Assembly: GCA_003427395.1 (NCBI GenBank)
Contig: BFEA01000038.1
Location: forward strand, 2,500,377-2,527,694
Source of the DNA: Chara braunii
Lineage: Eukaryota; Streptophyta; Charophyceae; Charales; Characeae
Direction of reading: 5' to 3'
DNA length: 27,318 nt
Part shown: piece after piece, positions 8,961-17,601 of the stretch
How the letters are laid out: each line of letters starts with the position of its first letter
Numbering within the stretch: the first letter of the stretch is position 1
Notes under the pieces: model-generated
The model's database searches: none
What the model saw: the letters and a program-made list of their open reading frames with translations, nothing else
What the model was told of the DNA's origin: nothing
Translations under genes and position numbers: made by a program

Positions 8961-9407
8961 GGAATTTACGTGCGCCTTAGCGAGCGCACTGGGAATTGGG
9001 TCCGGCAGTTGGAAATTCCAGGATAAGCGGAACCTCGACGTGTCCTTTCTATGTGTGAATGTTCTCGGTCGCGTTGGGGAAAACTCTCGAAATTTTGTGG
9101 GGATATGAATAGGCGTAGGACTTTCTTTTCCCGCGTCGCTCTTTCGCGCGCGGATATGGTGATTTCAATTTTGAATTGGTTTAGGACATAGGCAAGCTGT
9201 AACTGTTTCGCTGCCTTTTTTTTCTCTTTTTGTTGACGGCGCCGCGCATGCAAAGCTTTCTGCTGTCTGTCCCCCGCATCGCTCTCTCCCGCGCTCCTTT
9301 TCTCCCCCCTCCTCTTTCTCTCTCTCGTGTCGAAAAGGATTGATTGGCGATTGCGCGAGTGTTCTTTTTTTCTTGATGACGTCTCGGAATTTTTACAATT
9401 GATTGAC

Positions 9408-9947
9408 ATGTGGAATGACAAGCACCCTTCGATCGGGCGTCAGCCTCCCATACCTCCCGTATCAACACGACCTTTTCCCTACAACGAGGAAAGGACACGT
9501 GTATGCGAGTGGGACGTACGAGAAGCTGTCGCACGAATCAGTGGACAATATTACTTTCCTCCCGAAAATCATTGCTTTGGATTTGTGGATGCTGGATTTG
9601 TCATTATCGACACGCACTTTCCACCCTACTCACTATTGCTCCCCTTTAACGAGTTGATCGTCATTCCGTGGACGGCAGTGGCGCCCCATTGGCCTCGAAC
9701 CCTGTGCACAGAGTGCCAGCGTTTCGATCGCTACGAAGCAAAGGGTTTCCACTACCGAATACGGAGTGAAGACGAGCATAAGGAAAGAGCCACGCGGCTG
9801 AGACCATCCACGTCAGACTCAGAACTGACCAGCGAGCGACGACGGGACTTGATACGAAAACGAGACACGCGAAGCGTGCCAAAGCCCTTTCGCTCTAAAC
9901 GACGGGCCGTAGCACGGTGGGAAGCTCGACAATATTTTTTGGATTGA
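9408..9947 (+). CDS. Leader ORF upstream of the primer binding site (unrecognised)
   Basis: This is an uninterrupted 179-residue frame from the first in-frame ATG (ACATGTGG) to TGA, in an element whose other genes are full of stops. The middle is mixed and hydrophobic (CFGFVDAGFVIIDTHF, FNELIVIPWTAV) and looks folded. A CTEC pair lies near residue 100. The C-terminal third is highly charged and basic (SERRRDLIRKRDTR, RSKRRAVARWEARQ), suggesting nucleic-acid binding or nuclear targeting. I do not recognise the family. If the primer site at 10167 is real, the ORF lies inside a long LTR or its immediate leader, a position unusual for plant gypsy elements. An alternative is a captured host exon. 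Composition matches the rest of the element. Confidence 0.5.
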   Translation: MWNDKHPSIGRQPPIPPVSTRPFPYNEERTRVCEWDVREAVARISGQYYFPPENHCFGFVDAGFVIIDTHFPPYSLLLPFNELIVIPWTAVAPHWPRTLCTECQRFDRYEAKGFHYRIRSEDEHKERATRLRPSTSDSELTSERRRDLIRKRDTRSVPKPFRSKRRAVARWEARQYFLD

Positions 9948-10166
9948 ATTTGGATCTTTCTCTTTTTGCGCCATGCCCGCGCGCGCATTCCGCGATGCGC
10001 GAAAGCCACCGACTTACTTCATCGGACCAACACGGGGGATTTCAGTTTCGTCTGTGTCCCCACACTCAATTTCCAAAAATCCTTGGCACACCCCATCTTG
10101 CTGTTTTTCTGGGTCTCTTTCCGCACATCTAGCACTCCGAATGAAAGACAGCACAGGGCGTGAGGT

Positions 10167-10179
10167 TGGTATCGGAGCC
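10167..10179 (+). other. Primer binding site, tRNA-iMet type
   Basis: TGGTATCGGAGCC differs at one base from the common plant LTR-element primer site TGGTATCAGAGC, which pairs with the 3' end of initiator tRNA-Met. It lies about 136 bases before the gag ATG, as expected. The LTR end is probably within the preceding 15 bases (CACA at 10152-10155). Confidence 0.65.
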
Positions 10180-10191
10180 GACACGTGTCGG
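10178..10191. other. 14-bp perfect palindrome at the primer binding site
   Basis: CCGACACGTGTCGG is self-complementary along its whole length and overlaps the last two bases of the primer site. It includes the G-box core CACGTG. In RNA it could form a kissing or dimer-linkage stem, as retroviral leaders do just 3' of the primer site, or it could bind bZIP/bHLH factors in DNA. Confidence 0.7.
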
Positions 10192-10302
10192 TTCTGATGA
10201 TAGTGAGTGGAACTGGCGAGAGGTAGAAGAAGTCCCCCACCCGCTCGTCGAGATCGTCCAGTGACCAGATCTATATCTGGTGTGGTCATACCGCCTATAC
10301 CA

Positions 10303-12591
10303 ATGGTAGACGGTAATAGAGTGATCGTTAGCATTCCTGCCCCTTTCCCCTTCTTCCCTAACCATACCCACCCCGAAGCTTGGCTGGAAGCCGTTGAAGC
10401 TCAGCGTTATAGCGCGGGTGATCTTCCCCGCGTTCTTACCTTGCTACTTCGTAATATGTCGCATGATTGGTTTAGAAAGCATGCGTGGGTAGATTGGAAT
10501 ACTTTCAAACAAGCCTTCTTGGCTCGATTCGATACAGTCAGTGAAGATGCCGCCTGGTACGTGCTCAAAACTCGGCCACAAGGACCAGGGGAATTGCTGC
10601 CCGACTTCGTGGATCGATTTCAAACCACGTTGGACAAATCTGGGCGAGACGAGAAATCCGCTCGAGATCTGTTCATCGATCACCTACGAAGTCCGACGTT
10701 GAAAGGGAAATTAAAGAAAAAGGTCCCGCCGAAGACACACCAGCTAACTGCTATCATCGCTAAAGCATTGGAACTGGAACTGGCTGATACAAAAAAATAT
10801 ATCAGTCAAGGGGACGGAGATATTACAGATACCATACAGGATGTAGCGGCTAAAAGGTGATCATGGTTGCGGGCGGTAGAACGATTTTATCCCCGCCCCG
10901 ACCATGACCTTCCCGACGGGATCGCTTCCGATATCCCGCTTGTTTCTTCTTCCTCTCCCCTGGTGAATCAACCGATAGCGACAGTTAAGAGCAAAATCTC
11001 CCCTGAACTCCCTTCGCAGGCTGTAACCAACTTACATCTTGCCCAAATGATCCATACAGTCACTACCAAGCAGTCCGAATGGATGAACAACTTGATCCAA
11101 ATGCAGGCCGCTCACATGGAGCGGATGGAACAGATAATGAGCAGGCTAATTAAGCCGAACCCGGCCCTTGCTCGGCCTGCTCCCGCGTCGTTTCCACTCT
11201 TGCCTGCCCCGCTTGCACCAGGATACACACCTCAGTTCCCTCACCCAGCTAATCCAGCGGGAAAGATCAAGTGTTTTAACAGCAAACAGCCCAGGCATTT
11301 CGCCCGAGACTGTCCGCAGCCAAAGCGTAATCATCCCCCACCTGCTGCAGCCCCTGTAACCCTGAATCAAGAACAAGTGGCCGCATTGATGGATACGGCC
11401 CAAGGAGGGGAACTCGTAGCATATGCCCCAGAACAGCTTTCCCCCTCGACGGCAATGGCGTCGACATCGGGAGCTTCTTCCTCTGACGCTGCTGACGTGG
11501 TCGATCCACTCGAATATCTTCATCTTGCAGGCATGGTCGGAGCGATCCGATTGTCCCCTGATGATCTCGAATGGGTCGATCGCGAATCCAACCCTGGTCC
11601 GGAGTTTCGGATAGGAGAAATTGATGTGTTACGAGCGCTCAAGCAGTTGGATATTCGTGTTCCGATCCCGGTGGGACATCTGCTCACCATATCTGAAGCG
11701 GCGAATGATAAACTTTTACAACATTGCCAGAAAAATCAAAAGCCCTTCACCTATCAGCGCATACAGCGAATGTTGAAGAAGAAGGAAGGAAGCGAGGAAG
11801 TTGCACCGCCCGAACCCGAAGTCGGCGAACCTGAGGCCGCACGTATAGCAGCAATCTCTTTAGCAGAAAAGTATCACTTCGTACGAGCTCGGCCGGTACT
11901 GTGGAAGAGCGCGGAATGTGATTTTGAAGTTTGGGGCAAGCCGTTTAACGCCCTTATCGACACAGGGTCTTCTGCAGTGGCTATCTCGTTAGACACTGTC
12001 AGGAAGACGGGACGACTCGGATCCATTCTTCCTCAATCTGGCACAGACAATTATGTCTCTGCCAATGAGGAAGCAATGAACATCGTGGGCGGTATTGAGA
12101 ATGTGGCTGTAAAAGTCGGACGAGTACACGTCCTCGTTAACGCGCTCGTGATAGACGTACGCTCCTATTCCGTACTATTAGGATTACCTTGAGCGATGAC
12201 GGTGGGCGCACATTTGTATTTTGATTCCAAGCAACTGGTGCTCACGCAAACTGGAGGAAAGCCTCAAACTGTTCCATTGCGGATTTCCACCCGAAGGATA
12301 AAACGAACTCCTAACTCGGCCCAAATAGGGACGATTCGATGCATTGATCACGATGAGTATTCTTCCTCGGACATCGGTAGCGGAACCGGGGAACAGGAAT
12401 ACGAAGAAAAACTGCCTAGTGAGGATGAATGGAAGCACCTGGTCGAACTTTTCGAACATGAAATTCCCGAAGAATTTCGAGTGTGCCCTGACACTGCCCG
12501 AAGCTTCCACGTGGATTCAGAAGACAGCGCGCTCGCGCCTCTGACAACCCAGGTCAGTCCTTCAGTCCTTCTCGGGGAACCCATATTATAA
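10303..12591 (+). pseudogene. gag-pro: Gag-protease region, broken
   Basis: I start at the first in-frame ATG (10303); the frame is open upstream to at least 10207. A typical LTR Gag domain (PEAWLEAVEAQRY ... WNTFKQAFLARFDT ... DFVDRFQTTLDK) is followed by a TGA at 10858-10860 and continues in the same frame. The CCHC zinc knuckle near 11272 reads CFNSKQPRHFARDC: the second Cys is Ser (11281-11283), so metal binding should fail. The region then has the segment VPIPVGHLLTISEAAND of unknown role and an aspartic protease with ALIDTGSSAVAIS (DTG at 11959-11967). The protease ends GLP then TGA (12190-12192) where GLPW is usual. Another in-frame stop, TAA, closes this block at 12589-12591. Gag would package RNA and the protease would cut the polyprotein; neither is intact. 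Confidence 0.85.
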
Positions 12592-14555
12592 GTGTCTGAC
12601 CTGGCTGATGATTTGGAACCCTCTCGTACCTTGTACGAGGGAACACTTTTCTTACGAACGCGTTATCAACAAACGGAACAGTATCTAGACGTTTCTGTTT
12701 TTCCGCCCAGATCGTTACTAACGACGGGGCCGACCATCGCTTTGATTAAACAGAAAGCAGAAGCGTCGGTAGATGATGTGCCTGATCTAATGCAAGAAAT
12801 GACGGACCTAACAAGACTAACTGTGGAGCAGATTTCGGCCGACTCAGAAACTGACGCCGAAGCTAAAGAAACAGAAATGATCAGCCCCACCGAATCACAG
12901 ATGATTGCAACTGTCTTCTCCATTCGCACCAATAGTTCCGTATTTTCGAGTGTTTACGATCAACGGAAGCAGTCGGTTAATTGGATCGACATACCCCTTC
13001 AAATTTCTGGGGAATCGACAATCGCCCTGCCGAACCACGTTCCCACGGAACTGCGAAAGTCATTAATCAATGTTTTGAACGGTTATGTCGAGGTGCTGAG
13101 CGTGCATGATAATGATATCGGCTTAACTAATATGATCGAGCATGCCATCCTCACGGGAGATCATCCGCCCATTAGCTGCGCTCCTTACCGATACTCGCCA
13201 GCTCAAAGAGCGGCCGCTTTTCAGCGGATTAAAGAGTTCGAAGCTAATGGATGGATCGAACCCGCTATAGGTCCATGTTTTTTCCTGTAGCGATCGTGCC
13301 TAAAAAGGCCGGAGGGATTCGCATTTATATCGATTATCGAAAATTGAATGATATCACGATCAAAGATGTGTACCCCCTCCCCCGGATTGATGAGTTGTTG
13401 GATGCGATTGGGAGTGCCCGATTTTTCAGTAAGTTAAATGTTCGTCATGGGTTCCATCATCTTCTTGTCCGAGAAGAAGATCGTCTGAAAACAGTGTTTG
13501 TGTTTTTCGAGGGTACGTGGCAGTGGATTCGATGTCCGATGGGTATCCGCAACGCCCCCGCGACCTTTCAACGAGCCATGAATATGGCTTTTCAGAATTT
13601 CGTGCGGAAAACTCGTTTGGCGCAGAGCAGTATCAACTACTGCGTGATTGTGTACATGGATGACATTCTGGTATACTCGAGTTCCTACGAGGGACATGTA
13701 CAACACATCGAGTGGGCTCTGCATGCGTTACGAGATGCGGGTTTCAAAGTGGCGCTTGAGAAGTGTCAGTTTTTCCTTACCACCATTTCCTTTTTAGGAC
13801 ACGTGGTAACAGACAAAGGGCTCCAACCGGAGCCGCAGAAGGTGGCAGCTGTCAGAGATGCGCCGGTGCCAACGACTATCACGCAAGTTCGCGCCTTTTT
13901 GGGCCTGACCTCGTACTACCGAAGATTTATCAAGGGCTTCGCGGCGATTGCGGGACCCCTCACAAATTTGCTGCGCAAAGATCAACCGTTGATCTAGACG
14001 CTGGAGTGTGATCAAGCATTTTCGAAACTCAAGGCCGCTCTCATTTCAGCTCCGGCCCTTATAAGACTGGATCCCGAAAAGCCTTTTGTTCTCATCACTG
14101 ACTGGCAGCCAGAGGCAATTTCGGCGATCCTTGCCCAGGTGGGACCACGTGGACTCGAGAGCGTGGTGGAGTATGCGTCAAAATCAGTGTCCGCCTGCAA
14201 GCGCAACTACGCCGGTCCAACGGGAGAATGCTACGCAGCTCTCTGGGGAATGAGTCACTTTCGCGCTTACCTGTACGGACGGAAGTTCACCTTGGTAACC
14301 GATCATGAACCCCTGTTGGCTCTGAAGAAATCGAAGGATTACTCTGGCATGATCGGGCGATGGGCAACGGTGCTGCAGAGCATGGACTTTGACATTCGTC
14401 ATCGGAAGCACGAGAGACACGGGAATTCGGACGGACTGACACGACTGCACCGGCCTAAGAAAGTTCTGAAGAGTGAGGAGGTGATTCCGTGGAACGAACC
14501 CGAACAGGAGATTGAACCTCGGTACGGCCAAGTGGAGATCTTGTCAAAGCAATAA
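12592..14555 (+). pseudogene. pol: Reverse transcriptase-RNase H region, broken
   Basis: The frame continues from protease until a TAG at 13288-13290, where RT resumes one base back (P-V-A-I-V-P-K-K-A-G-G). RT motifs follow: DYRKLND, FFSKLNVRHGFHH, PMGIRNAPATFQRAMN, VYMDDILVYSS (active-site YMDD at 13653-13664), SFLGHVV, and the connection motif RAFLGLTSYYRRFIKGF. Motif A has Asn (13437-13439) in place of the first catalytic Asp, so polymerisation should be dead. A TAG at 13995-13997 falls where a Trp is usual before ECDQAF. RNase H keeps its acidic residues in ITDWQ, GECYAALW, VTDHEPLL and NSDGLTRL. The frame ends with TAA at 14553-14555; the next domain is in another frame. Confidence 0.9.
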
Positions 14556-14580
14556 GTGACACGAGGACTAACTTGTCTGT

Positions 14581-14890
14581 TCTACCCTCTCCGCAATTCA
14601 GTCCCATCCTTCCTCCTCTGTCATCACGACTACCCCACCTGCCTCCCCAACCCCTTCATCTCCTACTAATTCTGCCCCTCTCACTTCCTCAGCTTTCTTT
14701 GCCACCCTCCCCGATAAATTCTGCTATTTTTGCACGTGCATTGCACGGGTTTATGGGGGCGACTGTCATCCTTTCGAAACCGGGTTTGTCGATTGGGTAG
14801 AATGTGCCACGTGTGTCAATCGTGCGCACGGGGCCTGCGTTTGATATCGGATGAGTAGCAAGGAATGAAGGTGCCCCCTGTGTAGAACGA
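14581..14890 (+). pseudogene. PHD-type (C4HC3) zinc finger between RNase H and integrase
   Basis: In the integrase frame, a Pro/Ser/Thr-rich linker (PPASPTPSSPTNSAPLTSS) is followed by CYFC, then WVECATC, then HGAC, then CPLC. The spacing is C-x2-C-x23-C-x2-C-x4-H-x2-C-x11-C-x2-C, codons at 14722, 14731, 14803, 14812, 14827, 14836, 14872 and 14881. This is the PHD-finger pattern, including the aromatic residue before the third Cys. Two TGA stops (14842-14844 and 14866-14868) interrupt the last loop, the second just where PHD fingers usually have Trp two residues before CPxC. PHD fingers read histone H3 tails, so a role in directing integration to marked chromatin is an attractive inference. 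A RING-like finger is the alternative, but the His position favours PHD. Confidence 0.75.
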
Positions 14891-16356
14891 ACAGACTCCC
14901 CACGGAGGTTCGATTCGAGGCCGTCCGTACGGACGGCCCTGAATACGACGAAAAATACCGACGAGCGGAGGTTTGGACGGATAAAATTTTATTGGCGAAA
15001 TTAGCGGGATTATCATTGGGACACCTTACCAAACCCGACAGACGTAGGGCAACCGAGAGATCTCGGGACTATCGGTGGATCAATGGTCATTTGGAAAAGC
15101 GTAAAACTGACGGATCGGGTTCGTGGTTGACGGTTCCCCATCCATTCCAGAGATATGATTGGATCCGATCGGCTTACGAGGAACAGGCCGCTCATTTCGC
15201 GATACGTGTCACGGAGGCAACTATACACCAGAACCGATGGTTCTGGTCCAACATACGAGATGATGTCAGATACATTGTCGCCAACTGTCTGGTCTGTGCC
15301 TCTGATCACGCCCCAATACGGGGACCAAACACGACAGTACCGACGGAAGTAGAGCGCCCCTTTCAGCGAGTCAGTATGGACACAACAGATATCGGCGTGC
15401 CACCTGGCCCAAACCGCTGCGAGTATTCTATCCTTTTAGTATTAATTGACCATTTTTCCAAGTACATCGAGGTCTATCCCTGTAAGACCCGCAAGGCCGC
15501 AGAAATAGCCACGTACATCGATTGGTTCCTCTACACTCATCTAGATACGGAAGAAATTTTAACCGACAATGGGTCCAAATTTAAGGGAGAAGTAGAGGAA
15601 CTGCTCGCACGAAGGGGCGTCACGCTCCGACACACGACACCCCATGTGTCCAAGTCGAACAGGTTGGCTGAGAATGCCAACCGTATGATTAAAACCGCCC
15701 TTCGCAGGAATTTAGCGGCACACGACACGCGTCCGTGGCCCGAGATCGTATATCAGATCGTTGGGATCCACCGGGCCACCCCTCACGAGTCCACGGGGTT
15801 TACCCCTTTTCAGCTTCGCACTAATAGCCTCCCCTGTGTCGACTACCAGGGTAACTCGAAAATTGTCGAAGCAGGGGGTAGAGGCACGAGTACAGCCCTC
15901 AAGGCCAAGGCCAAAAGGTACACCGAATTAATGGAACGGGCCGTCCCGAAGCTGGCCCGAAAAAGGCAAAGGATGACCGATCTGGCCCACTGTAGGGAGG
16001 TCCGTAGCTACGAGGCTCGGAATGGAAATGTTGGGCCCCAACATCAATATAAATTAGGGGACCTAGTGCAGGTACGTAAATGTGCACGCGACCGAAAACT
16101 CGCTCCCAAGTTTTCTGGTTGTTTTCGTGTTGTCGAGCTCGGACCCCACGGCGCCAACATGGTGCGCATCGCGCCTGAGGCTAGTGCCAACCATAGCTTT
16201 GTCCCCATCGTCCGGCATACCTCCTACCTTCGTCCTCTTCCTCCCTCCGATCTTCCTCCCTCTTCTTCCTGGGAAAGTGAGGAGAACGACGACGATCTAA
16301 CCCTCTCTCTGCTCTCGCCCTCCTGTTCTTCGTCTTCCTCTCCGACCTCGCCATGA
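14890..16356 (+). pseudogene. int: Integrase region of Ty3/gypsy pol
   Basis: An open frame of almost 490 codons follows the zinc finger with no stop. The N-terminal zinc-binding domain is partly recognisable (AAHFAIRVTEATIHQNRWFW ... ANCLVC, Cys at 15286 and 15295). The rve catalytic core has Asp in SMDTTDIG (15379), Asp in LTDNGSKF (15565) and Glu in RLAENANRM (15670), giving a D-D-x34-E triad, so these residues survive. The Gly usually seen before LAE is Arg. The C-terminal part has KLAPKFSGCFRVVELG (about 16096-16143), a GPY/F-like module with GPY changed to GCF, and an acidic, Ser-rich tail. I find no chromodomain. The stop TGA (16354-16356) overlaps the ATG of the next ORF as ATGA. Protein would insert the cDNA into the genome. 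Confidence 0.9.
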
Positions 16357-16834
16357 GTTTCATCACGGAGGGAGCTCTTGACGAATAGCTGTTGCAGCCA
16401 CGTGGCCATATCTCAGAAATTCGGCAAGTTCGTCATCCACGACTTAATACGGATCTTCGGCGTCTGGCGCAGTTCTTCTGCGACGTGGGTGTGTGTGCCG
16501 ACGCCGCGTTTCGAATCGAAGGGAGTCCACACACAGTGGTATTGGCGGAAGTAATCGCAGTTCATCGGCGAGCAGCTCCCCGACGAGCCACGTCACCACC
16601 GTTGCGGCGTTCAGTGGCGACATCAGTTCGGTCAATCCACGGTGGCATACCGCGATCTTGACTTCGCTGCGAGAGTGGGCGGAGCAGGTGTCTAACGTGT
16701 GGCAGCACGGTCTCGCCCGGCCAAGGCACAATCTCATCCCGACCTTTGCACCGGATCTTGGCGAGATCCGCCGTTCTCCGCGCGAGCCGCCAGTCGCGAT
16801 CCCCACCCTCATCCCTTTCCCACGTCCCCAATGA
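16353..16834 (+). pseudogene. Accessory ORF B after integrase, ATGA-coupled (unrecognised)
   Basis: The ATG (16353-16355) overlaps the integrase stop by ATGA and has a G at -3. The frame reads MSFITEGALDE, hits TAG at 16386-16388, then continues through RLNTDLRRLAQFFCDVGVCA and EGSPHTVVLAEVIAVH to about 16570. Sensible sequence then carries on in another frame (FSGDISSVNPRWHTAILTSL, REWAEQVSNVWQHG), so one frame change lies between about 16560 and 16610. The second frame ends at TGA 16832-16834, again overlapping an ATG. No membrane segment or known domain is seen. The location is that of env or additional ORFs in other elements, but nothing env-like is visible. A misread untranslated region is the alternative. 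Confidence 0.4.
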
Positions 16835-17601
16835 ACCACGCCGATCCCCTTGCTCCTCTCTCCATCTTCGGTCTCCCCTCTCTTTTCCCCACCTTCTGGA
16901 AGTCCGATCTTCATCCTTCTCTTTCATTTTCGTTCGAGCCTCTTTCTGTCCCGCTCATTAATCCTGCGCATTGGCGATTGTGGCGCGAAACCTTTGACGA
17001 GCTGTCTTTCTGCTTGGCCCGAGTACAGGTGACGTGGACGCAGACCACCGAGCCTCCTGCGTGAATCGAAAATTTGGAGCTGCTGATCATACAAGCCTGG
17101 AGGACTAACGTCAAGGGCGATCTTCTCGACTTTCTCTTTGGATCGGTACGGCTGGGCCTCCGCCAGTTGATTGCGCAGGAGCTCATCACGCCGATCGTGC
17201 AATTAGCGGACGATCTCTTGCCTGACATGTATTCACAAAGTGACGACAGCCTTGCTCCGTACGTTCTCGAGCGGTCATTGGATCCGTACCTACAGTGGAC
17301 GGCGTGCTTGGAGGAGCCGAGGGACGAAGATACGCTACCATCACGGCAGGAGTATCTGAAGCCTTACGGCATCATCCCTCACGCCTTTTATCCGAACCCG
17401 TGCTATCTTTCGTACCCCTTTTTGTTGTATCATACCAACCCCATAAAAACCCCGATTCGTTTTCTTGATTTCGGGTGCTACGTTTTGGACCCCCATCTTT
17501 TGGAAACTTTTTCGATTCCCATATTTTGCATTCACATTGTTTTTTTTTTGCTTTTAGCACATACCAGGGAAGAAGATAAATTGAAGGGATTTGTGATTTA
17601 A
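16831..17601 (+). pseudogene. Accessory ORF C, ATGA-coupled and running into the terminal repeat (unrecognised)
   Basis: The ATG at 16831-16833 overlaps the stop of ORF B. The frame opens MNHADPLAPLSIFGLPS, passes INPAHWRLWRETFDELSF, is broken by TGA at 17062-17064 (context PPA-stop-IENLELL, Trp plausible), then continues LLDFLFGSVRLGLRQLIAQE and ADDLLPDMYSQSDDSLAPYV. It crosses into the right-hand terminal repeat at 17392 and ends at TAA 17601. The central helical, amphipathic stretch looks like real protein. I do not recognise it. The real C-terminus is uncertain because the repeat region and the composition break lie inside the last 70 codons. Confidence 0.4.
17392..17560 (+). repeat. Right copy of terminal repeat, truncated (putative 3' LTR)
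   Basis: Bases 17392-17478 match 8794-8880 without a single difference, including the TATA-like CATAAAAA at 17442-17449. Similarity then fades and stops near 17560, where AT-rich unrelated DNA begins. Compared with the putative 1.37-kb left LTR, about 1.2 kb is missing. No polypurine tract is visible directly before it. Confidence 0.7.

Larger units (their letters stand above)
8794..17560 (+). mobile_element. Degenerate Ty3/gypsy-type LTR retrotransposon
   Basis: The domain order is Gag, CCHC knuckle, protease, RT, RNase H, zinc finger, integrase, which with integrase after RNase H defines the Ty3/gypsy order. A repeat at 8794-8960 reappears at 17392-17560 in the same orientation, as LTRs would. 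A tRNA-iMet-like primer binding site lies at 10167. If the left LTR runs from about 8794 to just before the primer site it is near 1.37 kb, whereas the right copy is cut after about 150 bp. I cannot find the terminal TG/CA, a clear polypurine tract or target-site duplication, so the outer ends are approximate. RNase H (TDWQ, GECYAALW, SDGLTR) resembles gypsy elements of green plants and algae as I remember them. The copy is defective. Confidence 0.85.

Noticed and set aside
12190-14868. Non-standard code with TGA read as Trp
   Set aside because: TGG is common in the same frames, TAG also occurs at a Trp site, and many other ORFs end in TGA normally. Decay explains it better.
15900-16356. Chromodomain at the integrase C-terminus
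   Set aside because: The tail is acidic and Ser-rich after the GPY/F-like module, with none of the chromodomain aromatic pattern.
16444-17228. Minus-strand ORFs of 92-156 codons over the accessory region
   Set aside because: They are shadows of the plus-strand frames, Arg/Gly-rich and without motifs.
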